Below, piece after piece: positions 40,394-52,400 of a stretch of DNA of 64,000 bases. The translations under genes and the position numbers were made by a program. The notes below the pieces were generated by a model. The model saw only the letters and a program-made list of their open reading frames with translations, was not told the origin of the DNA and ran no database searches. Numbering within the stretch: position 1 is the first letter of the stretch; each line of letters starts with the position of its first letter. Source of the stretch: Arion vulgaris (taxonomy: Eukaryota; Mollusca; Gastropoda; Stylommatophora; Arionidae); assembly GCA_020796225.1 (NCBI GenBank), contig CM036762.1, forward strand, positions 16,730,786 to 16,794,785, in the 5' to 3' direction.

Positions 40394-41419
40394 ATGGTCA
40401 TTCAATTCATAAAAGAACAACAGAATAAATTATATCGTAACCTGACAAGAATACCCTGGTATCATCTACCATACTCCACAGAGAGCTGGATAGAAAATTC
40501 ATAATGAAAACAGAAGACCTTTTCTCTGAAGTTGTTGAAGATTGAGCACCTATGGGTCGGTCCAGAGTGCTGTGACGTTGGTTCAGTAACCAATACATTC
40601 TATATCTGAAAACTAATGATAAAGTATCATAAAGCCAAGCTCAAGCTATCACTGCTGCATCAACGTTTTTGCTCAATCCTTTTCAGTTAAATGAAAGTGC
40701 CAGCATTAGTCAAATTAGTGTATTTACATTATACTTTAGAAAAATATATCGAAGCAATATCGAACTTTACTCATCTCAGAAAGTTGGATACTCATTTTCA
40801 GTTAGAATGACTGTGAAATCGACCTGCTGGCATTTTAAAGTTTGATAGGTCCATACTATGAATATCATATATTAATACTTATACATAAATACAATAAATG
40901 CACTATTTGCACACTGTAAATTGGGTAATCTGCTCTAGTTAAAACAATTGTCATTAATCTATTAAACGTAAGGTACAGAACAGCTAGACAAAGAAATAAT
41001 AGTAAACAAAATATTTTCATTGACCTGCCTCATATTATTGTTATGAATGGAATAGACTGCAACACGCTCATCATGTCAGTTGTCATGATGGTAATGATTA
41101 ATATAATCAAATGATGGTGAATTCTGAGCGCTGCTCTATGATTCTCAGAAGTACAATGTGCAAGTCGATGATTTATTTTTTATGCTTAATAATCAATGAG
41201 CCAAAATAAAATAAGAAGTAACCCGGTCTGTGATTGAACGATGTGTGCGTCTTACTACATTAGAGCTTAAATTTGTTTTAAATAAATAATAAATAAAAAC
41301 GCGCAGCAGAAGCAAAACCAGAAACGTAATCGATGTAAATGTATATTAGAGTACTGGGTATTGGTGTATAAATACCGATATCTCGAGCTTGATCAAATAT
41401 AAAACAAATTCGAATACCC

Positions 41420-42246
41420 ATGTTTAGTTTAGTCTAGTCGTCGGATCACCATCACTGCACTTCGAACAAATTAGTCCAGAAGTGCTCCGATCTCTCCTCA
41501 GTATGTCCATCAGCGTGTGGCGACTAACGACACCGGTTCTTTGTTGGTTTACAATTCTTCTTTGTCTGCCAGCATAGCGTTCTTGTCGAGCTACACCACA
41601 CTTAACTTTGAGTTCTTGCAGTCTGGTTAGTGTTGTGGATTCACCGCTATTACGTGAATCATGTACACGCCCTCTCTCCCTTAAGGAATTTATAATATCA
41701 GCCTGGTCCATTGCTCGTCCGCTTTGGACAGCAGCCATACCTGCAAGCATATCCGCACGTTCATTCCCCTTACACCTGCATGCCCTGGCACAAAAATAAA
41801 ACTGATCTTTGTCAGCTTAGACCTCCCAGCGATTCTATCCAATGTCTCCTAGCCCATCCTGTTTCAATCTTCCTGAGCATACTCATTGAGTCACTGAGAA
41901 AACATGCATGGATAAAAGTCTGTGATTCTAGCCAAATCATCGCTTTGGTAACCGCCATGATTTCCATAGTGAGACTGCTTGTAGTCACGGCAAAACCACC
42001 ACTGTCTTCCTTCACAACATCACCTCCGACCTGAGCAGTGAAAGCCCACGAGCTCCGCACATGTCGAATCACCGAACCATCCGTATAAATGATTACATCA
42101 TGCTCAGATGCGCTCTCAGAAATTAATGCCTGAACCTCTGCCTCCACAACAAGTGGGTTGTGTTGCCTGCATTCTTTATCAAGTTCGATGCATACAGAAA
42201 AGGATGTAGCGATTCCATATATTGATACCCATGTATTGATACCCAT
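41420..42246 (-). pseudogene. RNase H LINE C-terminal fragment
   Basis: Best-preserved RNase H in the window. Reverse frame 42246-41812: VIIYTDGSVIRHVRSSWAFT (catalytic D in YTDGS), SLTMEIMAVTKAMIWLESQT (E), ACFLSDSMSMLRKIETGWAR (D). A frameshift then leads to MLAGMAAVQSGRAMDQADII … RTGVVSRHTLMDILRRDRST ending at 41424. Inactive. Confidence 0.8.
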
Positions 42247-42649
42247 GTATGTTTAACCATGTATTGGTTATACGGACGTCTCCAGCCAGACTAAGTGCAA
42301 ACGACATTTTTTATGCGTATAACTACAGACAGGGACACCCACTATGCAACATTATTAATTACATTAAAGGCGCGATAATCAAGCGTGACATTGTGTGGAT
42401 GCCCCAAGCTCTAAGAGAGTTCGGTTATGTGACCATAGATATGCGTGACCTTACCGAAAAAGTAAGAATGGATCCAGACAGATGGAAATACTGGCATGAG
42501 TCGGCTATGACATGAGGCCTCCATAACGTCAATCAGAACTGATACCATGCTACAGTGTAACTCCAGATATGATACTTTAGAGTTAGGGTTGTTTGGTTTT
42601 TCTTGGGGGTTAAGATCTTAGTACCCGTCTGTAATCACAATATCCGTCT

Positions 42650-42925
42650 GTACAAATGAGGCACGTGGATATGTACACACTTAGCACGTGTCTGCCGTAT
42701 GGACCTCGCGGCAGTGCATTGTACTCACGTACTAGACTAGGTAGTGAGCTCGATCACAACCCAAGCGTTTCTGGTTCAAACTTCGCGACAGGCAGTTTGG
42801 AAAACGGTAAAATAGACCCACCGTTCAGAAAGCAATGGCAAACTAATGAACGTTTAAGTGGTGCCTAGAAAATCCACAACTTGTTTACTGTGGTTGATGG
42901 CTAAATTATGTAAAGGATATGCCCC
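42650..42925 (+). mobile_element. SINE family J copy
   Basis: CTGGTTCAAACTTCGCGACA (B-box-like), CCGTTCAGAAAGCAATGGCA, AAAGGATATGCCCCG. Other copies 54662-54925 (+) and 44343-44470 (-). Confidence 0.65.
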
Positions 42926-44135
42926 GATTTTCATAAAAAGGTGAGAAAATATTACCTCAACTAGGGCGCAAAATCTTGCATCGGCCCTGCTTGTAAATAT
43001 TTCGTCTGTGTGAAATCCCAACAACTTGGAGTAGGTGCAAGCGAAACTTCATTAGATTGTGCTCGATACCATGAATTCCCGAAATCGCCCACTACTGGTT
43101 ACAAGTTCTGTGTGCGTGAGCTGTTCATAAGGTTTGTGGCAGACAACACTGTATGGATTTCGCTTCTAGTCAAATAATCAATAGCATCCGCTACATGGTT
43201 TTGCGTTGCTTCCTTGTTCATCAAATAATTAATATACGTGACATGAGAAAGAAACAGTTGGGAAATTCGATTTTCTATTCACCTGAATAAGGAAAACATT
43301 CTTTTATTTTCAAAGTAAAGTACGTAAAATACACACAGAGTGAAGAAATGAAGAATGACGGGCAAGGGAAAGATAACGTTACAAATGGAAGATTATAATC
43401 AGAGGACAAACAGCAGAGTACCATCAGGACAAAGGATTGAGGGTATTATAGAATCATGCAGCCAGCCTTCAGTGCGAAGACAAGACGACATATATTCTGA
43501 TCTGAAGGGTTATATTATGCAATAGCTTCTGATATACTTGTGAATGATGGAGAGACACAGTGGATATTGCACTTGCTTCCTGTACGGGATGCTCCGTTAG
43601 ATCTCCAGTTGGAGTCCGATTTTCAGACAGCAAACGAATCTCGGCCCCTGCCCAGGATCATTTGGGTACCCCAAAAAAATCCACTTTGATGTAAAGGTGG
43701 CCGGCGTGATGTAAACCATATCGCTTGCCTGCTTACTCCTCTCCGCTCCTCGTGGAACATATGACCTCAACAGCTGTTCTCTACTTTCTCAGGTATATGG
43801 CAGTTTTCTTTATGGCTTCCCAGGATAGTTCGGCACCCTTCAGTTTCTCCCGAAGACACCCTATCCAAGTCTATTTTGGGAGTCCTTGTTTCCCTTGCTA
43901 ATTCCACTCAATTGCTTGTCTAGTGACACTCGACTGTATATTTCACAGGGTATGCCCGACCTACTGCCATTTTCTCATCTTCACCTGGGTCATCATGGGT
44001 TCCTTCCCTGATCCACAGGCCTGTGTTTGTCAGGGAACGTATTATGTGTCATATCCTCTCGGTCTAAGAATCCGTCGAAGACACTTAATCATTAGTTTAA
44101 AAAAAATATGGGTATAATACCATGTTCCCTTACAC
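42926..44135. other. GRIN1 5'UTR intron, mixed unique and degraded repeat sequence
   Basis: No gene. A piece near 43690-43720 (GGCCGGCGTGATGTAAACCA) matches the body of SINE H. The rest is not recognised. Confidence 0.4.
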
Positions 44136-44139
44136 ACAA

Positions 44140-44342
44140 CATGGTTTTTTTCCGATCTAGAAGCACTTGAGCTTTCAGCTCTTCGGCTCAGTGCCATGGA
44201 CATTGTAACCCTTCGGTTCGGTGCCACGAACACGGGGAATCTGGGGAACCTGTGGCTTTTCTGCCAGCCGCGGAATTGAACCCGCACTCACAGAGCTAGT
44301 CACCCGCAGTCCAACGCGCTACGAACACGCTAGGCAGGCGGG
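44140..44342 (-). mobile_element. tRNA-derived SINE family D
   Basis: Reverse: TTTTTTTCCGATCTAGAAGC to CCAACGCGCTACGAACACGC. Abuts a family J piece (44343-44470). Confidence 0.8.
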
Positions 44343-44470
44343 CGATAATTAGTTAATTGCATATCCTTTACAGGATTTTGCGAATCAACCCAGCTTCTTA
44401 ATGCTGTTTGTGATTTTTCTAGGCATTTTTACTTTCATTAGTTTGTCACTGCTTTCTGAACAGGTGGTGT
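44343..44470 (-). mobile_element. SINE family J, 3' part
   Basis: Reverse: TTAGTTAATTGCATATCCTT … TGATTTTTCTAGGCATTTTT … CACTGCTTTCTGAACAGGTG. Confidence 0.65.
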
Positions 44471-44510
44471 AATCACAATATAGAAGAGACTGCAGTAAAA
44501 CTATTTGATT

Positions 44511-45272
44511 GGCGAAACATGTAATAACAAAGTACTGTAGTTTTACAAAAACAATGACAATATACAGCAACGTTTCGACTAACAATGCCTTTATCAAGCA
44601 AACGAACAACAGGAGTGACGAATTAAAATAAACACTAAAATAAGGACGACTACATACGAGACATTCAAACGTTTCTAATGAAAATCTGGGAATAAAAACG
44701 AATAACGAAATAAATGTAACACAAAAGACACAAATAAAAACTAGAAATAGAAAAAGAAAACCCCAAAAATCAAGTAAATATATAGCTTGAATACATGCAC
44801 CATATGCACATATAGATTACAAGGCATGAGAAGAGAAAGAACTAAGAAGCATAGGAATGTAATACGTTGAGCCCACGTGGTCGCAAGGTACCATACAACG
44901 AAATCAACCGATTCTCCAGAGCAAATCGACTGCGATCATCCGAGGAACATGATCGGATGGCTGTGACCTGGACATCGGGAGCTCCTAAATGGCCAGTATC
45001 ATTGAAATGGGTGGCTATAGGGTCACAGAGCATTGGCGTATATCGCGCAAGTGTTGGGCGAATCGGTCACTAAGCCTGTTGGGCGAATCGGTCACTAAGC
45101 TTCTTGCCTGTCTCGCCGATATAAGCCTTGTTACACCGCTTACAGATATGGCATAGATAAGATTACGGGACTCGCATGTGAAACCATCTTCAATAACAAA
45201 CGAGACTAAAGGAAAAGATACAGTACGAGTCTTATCACATAAGCACGCGTATTGCAACGCCGACGGCCACAC
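44511..45272 (-). pseudogene. Penelope-like element, GIY-YIG domain and 3' end
   Basis: Reverse strand, in two frames: VIEDGFTCESRNLIYAIS then a YIGETGKKLSDRFAQHLRDI segment (one-base shift near 45120), then VATHFNDTGHLGAPDVQVTA, RSRFALENRLISLYGTLRPR, GLNVLHSYAS. This order (C-x-NLIY…YIGETG…RF-QHL-DI…HF-…GH…ENRLI…P-GLN) is the GIY-YIG endonuclease of Penelope-like retroelements. The 18 bp at 45055-45072 are duplicated at 45077-45094. After the stop (44842) the 3'UTR runs to TTGATAAAGGCATTGTTAGT-CGAAACG and ends near 44511; that end is what the two foldbacks repeat. Confidence 0.85.
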
Positions 45273-45309
45273 TGGACAGTGCCAAAATGACTGGATATGG
45301 GATTGTCCA

Positions 45310-45960
45310 ATATAACAAATCCCCCGAAGGAAATATAATTAGCGCGGAGAATACAAATAAAGATACGATACCCACATAGTGACATAAATTTATAAATGAA
45401 CTTTCCAAAGTAAAAAATATATTGATTTATTACTTACATTTTTTCAGACCAGTTTGGCAGACACAATTTATATATTTTTCCCCCACAGAAGCTCCGTAAA
45501 ATTAACAATCTGATATTTACATTTACCAAAAGTAACATTCAGCACTTCAGCACTAGTCTGTCTGTAGTCAAACAAAATGTTAAGCGATTTCTCAGAATCT
45601 GAGAGGACACTTAGCATTTTCATCCCGTTAAATGAAATGCATGAATGAATTGAATGTGCTGACCTCCTGAAGAGTGAAATTGTTCTTTTTATTATAAGTA
45701 TCGGAATATTTTTAATTAAGAAAAGTATTAATTGACTGTTGTGTTTTTCGAGACATACATTTTAAAAATAATGAATAATTTGGGATTTCATTTTGTCGTT
45801 TCCGATGTACATAAACAGTAATTAACACTTACACTGTACTCCTACTATCTTATCACCATTACTGTGATTGATTTCGTTACAATATACAATTTTCAAGTGA
45901 AGTACATAACAGATATATCCCGGCATCAAATCAAGTTTACTAGTTTAAGTAAGAGATACT
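45310..45960. other. AT-rich intron sequence, no repeat recognised
   Basis: Start of the large GRIN1 5'UTR intron next to the promoter. No frame, repeat family or tandem structure seen. Confidence 0.5.
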
Positions 45961-45963
45961 CAC

Positions 45964-46080
45964 CACTCACACTGTCACACAGCAGTGGGACTGGGTGGAG
46001 TGTGAGGCAGGCAGTGTTGCTAGACAAGTGAGTAGTGGTTAGCCTTAGGTAGACGGTAGACTACTTATGAGACTCGGTGT
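45964..46080 (-). other. GRIN1: Inferred GRIN1 non-coding exon 1 (5'UTR)
   Basis: Exon 2 begins with an acceptor before its ATG, which requires an upstream untranslated exon. On the minus strand a good donor, G|GTGAGTAT, lies at 45963, with a second GTGAGT a few bases upstream, in the repeat-free stretch just before TMEM39. The upstream limit given is arbitrary; no transcription start can be read from sequence. An alternative first exon elsewhere in the 7.7 kb intron is possible. Confidence 0.45.
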
Positions 46081-46349
46081 AAAAGTAACTCTCAGCGTTA
46101 GTGTATTGTATTATAATAATGTGAAAGACCGATATATGAGTAAAGTTCATTGACCAATGTTTATCACTGTCACTACTCACTGATTCTAGTCTAGTCACTG
46201 ACTGTAACTACTAGACTAGTCTAGTTCTAGTGTTGTTAATGTTACGACTGGTGTCAGTAGAGTAGTAACACTAACCAGTTGGCACAGGTGACTCCGAGTT
46301 TGTGTTTAGTTTATCATTATAAAAGATCATTGTTGGTGTCTTCGTTATC
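45964..46349. promoter_or_regulatory. Probable bidirectional GRIN1/TMEM39 promoter
   Basis: Interval between the inferred GRIN1 5'UTR exon (leftward) and the TMEM39 ATG (rightward). I recognise no SINE, LINE or MITE from about 45310 to 47110, a striking gap in an otherwise repeat-filled window. It contains several CACT/AGTG-rich short motifs and the exact 16-bp palindrome ACTAGACTAGTCTAGT at 46210-46225. TATAAAAG at 46318-46325 is too close to the ATG to be a convincing TATA box. Confidence 0.5.
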
Positions 46350-46435
46350 ATGCCTGGTGGACGCAGAATATTTTCCAGAATTCAGTCTGGAGGTGCATAT
46401 TCGTCATCTGGAAAAATTAGTGGCTCTGGAGGAGG
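46350..46435 (+). CDS. TMEM39: TMEM39 exon 1: start
   Basis: ATG in context TTATCATGCC, encoding MPGGRRIFSRIQSGGAYSSS then a Gly/Ser-rich stretch (GKISGSGG). The M-P-G-G-R-R start is shared with vertebrate TMEM39A. Donor GG|GTGAGT leaves phase 2. Short basic, Gly/Ser-rich cytosolic N-terminus. Confidence 0.88.
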
Positions 46436-49400
46436 GTGAGTCAATTCAGTTTTTAACCTCTGGAAACATTAGTAGCTCAGGTGGAGGCGGATTCCCTGTC
46501 TCAACTATCTGTAACTACTCAGTTTGTAACCACAACACATAAAAATTAATTTAAAGACTAAGTAAAATGTATGTTCTGATACGTCATACTGCATGGTACA
46601 TAAGTTTGTTAGTTTAATTAACTTTTGAAGTTATTTGTTCTTTAATTGTCATCATTAGTAACCAGGATGTTATATTTCAGAGTTGGTGGCAATAAAATAC
46701 TTTATTAGCTAAGTAACTAACTTATAACTAAGTTACATAAGTATTTCCTGTAAAAAAGTGTATAATGTGCAGTATTGAGTACTGTACTTTCCTTAGACAT
46801 CGTGCTTGACCAAAGAGTTTGATTTGGGATTAAATCATTGATTGATCATTAAAAGAAACCCACCACAATAAGACTGCAGTTGCACTGATTGTCAGTCATT
46901 GAACTAGACCTTGCTAGTATGTAGAGAAACAGAAGAGTCATACGTTTCAAATGATCATATAAAAAGCAAAGAACCTTTGTTAAACTTTTTTCCACACTAT
47001 GTAATCTTGTATGTTACTGAGATTTAGAGGTAAATATTTTTGGACACCATAATTTTGTCACACAAAAGTTTTGCATTTGTATCAAGAATCACATTAATAT
47101 ATATCATCCAAGATAGTGGGTCTCTATTTGCAAAGTGGTTAAGATGTTTGCCTGTAATTCTTAAAGTTGTGGGTTCAAATCCGGATTGAATTACATGTGC
47201 AATTTTTTAATGAGATACCTAGAATTATTACTGGAGCTATGAAGTTTGTGCAACACCCAGCAGATGGCATGCTATTTCTGCAGAAAGGGACGGAGCCGTA
47301 TGGGGAAACCCATTGCAATGAAGTCAGTCCTTCGCCTTTAGATCCAAGATATTATTTTAAAGATTATTGGATGATATATATAACAATTTTCAATACTAAA
47401 TTAGAACAAACATAGGAGGCAAAAATATGAGTGAAAGAAATCAAGTTGTGCTCATATTGAAGGTTAAGCAAAAACTTGGGTAATTTCAACGTAACTCTTT
47501 CTTGTTGAATTCTGATCGCAAAAATTCATATTGAATTGGTTTCAATGTCTGAATCATGGAATTGTATTTTTTTTAAAAATCACATAGACTGTTTCAGCTC
47601 AAGTAAATAAATAAATCACAAAATATTTGCAAGTACACCTAAGCATTCACACTTGAAGTTGCCATGTAAACAAATTGTAAAAGTTTGATTGGTATATGTC
47701 AAATAAAAAATCAGTTTACTAAATGCCTTGTGCCCATCTATGATATTACCCAACTGTTAACCCTTTAGCTGCTAAGGGCGTTTTTCCCATTCACTTCTAA
47801 AGACGCATTAACAAGTCTGTTATTATCTCTCATCTGTAGGCTAAAGACGTGTTAACACGTTACACTTTGCTACTGTCACTGCTATAAGTGTACATTCACG
47901 TTTGTGACCTAGAAACAAAGAGTAGCTATTTTTAGATCAGCCTTTGGAAAGTATGTAGCAGCGAAAGGGTTAAGAAAAGGGAAATGAATCCTGAGGTTTT
48001 TTTAAAATATATAGATGTATTGAAAAATGAGAGAGTTGCATGATACATAAGAAAGTGCACTAACGATTTGACAGAATATTTGGTTGATTGCATGTTTTTA
48101 AACGTTTTTGGGACCAGTCAGTCATTGGTGGGCGCTGCAAGAAATGGCCCCAGACAGCTTCAAATGCAAAGAAAAGGGACTTTATTGATATATACACCCA
48201 TTTTGGTGGTTTTGTTATCTGTACAGATGGTTCGAGGATTCAGAGATTGCAATCTGGATGAACTTATACAGCACCGGTGAAAGAAAGAACATTAAATGAG
48301 GAAAACCTTGTATTCAATTAAAGCATGACAATCTGGATAGCGACTGTAACTTTGGTGATTTTGAGGTAGGCAGAATAAAAAGAGACGCATGCAATGATAG
48401 TAACAGACTCGATGAGTATGGATTGATGCAGCCAAGTTTCACACTGAGTGGGTACACAGTATTCAGAAGTCCTGCCTAAATAATCTGTCTTGGCTTTACA
48501 CACTTGGGCATATAGGTGTGCCATGGACATTTGCTAAATCACACATAGCAAAATAAACACATTCGAAATGAGATATATAAGAATAGCCTAAACAACCATC
48601 CGTGACCGAGTTTGAATTGAGATTATCATGCAGAGGGGAGGAACAACACCTAGCCACATTCACAGAAAAACAGAAAGTCAAGTGATTTGGTCACCTCATC
48701 AAAATGCAAGAACATTAAATACCCGCTCAAGCGCTATACCAACACAGATCTGATACAAGAACAAGAGGGCATCCAAAAAGAAATTGAATACATGACACTC
48801 AAGACAAATTACAGCCATATAGAATAACTATAATCAGTCTCACCCATCAAGTGATGGATCACCCCCACTACGATTAGAAACACAATATAATTAGATAAAG
48901 AGACAATGGACAGAGAAGAGAACAAATAGAGCTATTTAGAAAGAACTCAAGATCAAAGAAAAAATAATAATGAGAAAGTTGAAGTATTTTGGACAAATAA
49001 AAAGACACGAAGGGCTGGAGAAGACCATTATGGAAGCAGGCATCCCTGCAAAGAGGATAAGGGGAAGATCATATTGCATAGAGAAGATGGGTTCAGAAAG
49101 TAACTGATGATTTGATGATAATGGCAGTAGAGGTGTGACATCTGGCCTATGAGAGAAATTCCAAAGGACTAGCTATTTTGTTGGCATAGTTCTGCTCAGG
49201 ACTATCTATTTGAGGAATGAAATAGATATTAAGAAAATGTGATTTGAACACAGAAGAATTATTATTTGTATACAGCAGACGTTTACTTTTTAATTTTCTC
49301 CCTTGTAACTTCTAGCCATGGCCCAGATGACAGAGATGGAAATGTTATTCCATTGGCATCAATGGTTGTACTACCAAAACACAGCCATCTACCTGATATT

Positions 49401-52400
49401 CCAGGAGATTGTAACCTATACTTTGAGTGTATGCTTTTTGTCTTTGGAATTATAATGATGTGTTTACAGTATATCAACCTGTACAAGACTGTGTGGTGGC
49501 TTCCTCAGTCTCATGCGCAGTATGCCTTGGTATGATATATTTTTAATTCTATAAATATTTCAGTTTTTATTTGATGCAATTTTGGTTTTGTTTTCTTAAG
49601 TATTTACATACTGGCAATTCTGTCTTTCTTCTAAACCTTCTTTGTCCAGTCCACCTATTTCATCTCTTTTTTCTTTCCTCTACCTCTACTTCTACTTGCA
49701 TGTTTTCTTTCTCATTCTGATGGAAACACAGATGAGAGTACAGGATCATCATAGCACTAGCTATAAGTCTTCTCCTTCTTCTTTGCGTTTGTTCTTTACG
49801 ACCAATTTTAATCACTCTTTGTGATAAGTTTGATCTTTGCCAAGAACGTGTATACGTTGCCCATTGGTTTGGTAGGCACCTAAACGCATAGACTTCTACA
49901 TGTTTAGGACACGTGCATCCGATTTCAGCCAAACCTCCTTAGTCGCCTACGACATGCGTGGCAGGTAACAGTGATTCTATTCTTTACACCCCAAATTTGG
50001 GCCCGGTAATCACTCGGGCGTCTCTCGCTATAAGTGATGATAATGGGACTGCCTGAAACATGTTCAGATTCAATGAATTCATATAGTCCTCAGATGTAGT
50101 AGAGATACTTCAATTGTGAAGATGAGATATATGCTTGTCCCCCTGTCACCACATTCCATTCATGCTATCACCCAAACTAAAACGTGTGTGTGTATTACTG
50201 TGTAACAGAGACACCACTACACAAAAACATCTTTTAAGGGCACAAGAATCAAGCACAGCGTGTAATGGAATGTCAAAGTTGAGAGCAGTTGACCAAGGGA
50301 CAAAGTTCCGACCCTACCAAATTCTAAAGAATGGATTCAAATACAGGGTGTCCAAGATAAAAGTAACTGTCAAGGGAGCCCATCTGGCATATATTTATGA
50401 AAATGAGAAGGTTCAATTATGACGTAAGATAGGTCAAGTACGCAAGTCTTGGTGAAGTCTTGGTGTGGGAAGGAGCAATGAATGAATGTGATGAAAGGAC
50501 GAGCTAGCCAAAACCGGTTTAAATAGTAAATAGACAAAACGCAATACATAACTGGCAACTTTTGATTTGTCGATCGGGCTACTTTTATCTTGAACACCCT
50601 GTAGATAGGAACATTATGAACTCCCACAACATAATTATTACTCATGGAAGGAATTGTAAAGATTGGGACAATACCAAAGTGGACCTCTAAATTATACAGG
50701 TGATGATGACGTTGTATGAACAGAGGGTTCTGTGCATTACAGTGATAAAACAGGCAGAAGTTTTCTAGCTAGCGTGCACAATAGGATTTTTTACCAAGTA
50801 GAATGAAGCATAAAGGACAACTACTTCCAGTATAATGATGAAAGTTGAGACTATTACTGCTCCCTTCCAATGACATTCGTGAGTTTTATTTTACTAGGGC
50901 CATCATTGTGTTTGACTCTGTCCATGCTTCGATAGGTTTAAAATGGCAAATTGCGAAATGAGTGTGTGTCTATCGAAGCTTAAAACCTCCAGCACCTTAC
51001 ATGGATGTACTATCCTGGACATGTGGGTGTTCAATTTAATGAGATAGTAGTCATACAGCAAATGCAAAGATTGTCAGTATGTTGAAAGAAGGATATGGAA
51101 TATGTCTTTTGGTTACTCAGCGATGGCGCACTAGGTGAGGACACTGCAATTTATTTTGAATCAGTACATTGATTTAAGGAGTTTGGAATTACACGTTGTA
51201 CAAGTATAGCTGGATGCTTGAGGGGCAAAGAGAATAGTGTGTTTAACCAGCGCACCACAGAAACCATCAGTAATCATACCCTTAGACATCTGTCGAGAAA
51301 GACTGAGCACCTATGGGTCTGCTCGAGTGCAGTGGCGCAGTAACAAATAACATTTTTCTTAGCCTGCAGTATATCAATTTCACATTTTATTTTCAGAACT
51401 TTTATTTGATAGACTTTTACCTGGTTGGTCTCATATCTCTGATTTTGGCAACCTGCTTCTAATCTGCTTTGTACAAGAGGTAAGTAGTTGAGTAAGTTTT
51501 TATTGAAGATCTTCATAGAAAGTGAATGGATACGGTAAAACTATAAAATGTGGTTAAACTGTAGTTTAACAAACACAAATATAGTTTATATTTTACCTCT
51601 GAAGTCAGAAAAGGTACGCCTGTATGGTGGGGGGGACACTGATAATTAAGAAAAGCATGCCTTCAGGCAAAAATCAGTCAGAATCGTCCCAGGCACCATG
51701 ACTACGCCTGAATTCATACTGGGGAACGCAAGAAGAAGTTGATATTTTGACAGTACATCTTTATCTAGATATGAACAAACAAACGCATAAAATCTTTTTT
51801 TTAAACCAGAATATATCTGTAGTAGTAGCTAATAGAGTAACAAATGGGGTCATAGACGCAATGAATTTAAGATGTCACTTCAGTGCCATGATTAGTGTTC
51901 TGGTACTTACCAAGACCGTACTCCACCTCCTTGTGGAAAAAGTAAAGGAACCCTTTCATACCTCGTGGTATATAGGTAAATACAGTGTAAGGCCTGTATT
52001 TTCCATTGACCGTCGGCACACGATGGGTGATGTGGTCAGCATCACGCCTTCCGCCTTTACTTTCCCAGAGCATGTCTGGTATCCAGTTGAGGCTGGGTCG
52101 ACCTGAGAGCCGCTGTGGTCGGGAAAAATTCCACGCGCATTGCGGCAGCTGAACCCAGACCACCAGCCTTGCGAAGCGAGTTCACTAACAACTGCGCTAC
52201 AGCGGCTCTCACCTCCTTGTGGTGGTCCTGGAAACAGACTGACCCTTGCAGTCTGTCAAAGAGAGTAGATATTGAAGGGGAAGCTACCCATGAGAACAGG
52301 TTGTAGTGTAGATGCAGCTCTTCTTGGTATGAGATTGTCTCGCACATCCAATGAGCACTGATTGTCTTTAGAGTGTCATCGCCAATATGTTACATCCGGC

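Noticed and set aside
42249..42515. An 88-codon plus-strand frame as a gene
   Set aside because: The end (RDIVWMPQALREFGYVTIDM…DRWKYWHE) resembles LINE C-termini and adjoins an RNase H LINE fragment.
46318..46325. TATAAAAG as the TMEM39 TATA box
   Set aside because: It lies only about 25 bp before the ATG, leaving essentially no 5'UTR; possible but unsupported.
50135..50422. A 95-codon open frame as a gene
   Set aside because: It overlaps the end of a mariner-type MITE and shows no recognisable protein features.
51460..51462. TAA in TMEM39 exon 3 as an A-to-I edited codon (TAA to TGG)
   Set aside because: Editing would remove the stop but not the one-base phase conflict with exon 4, so a missing base is the better explanation.
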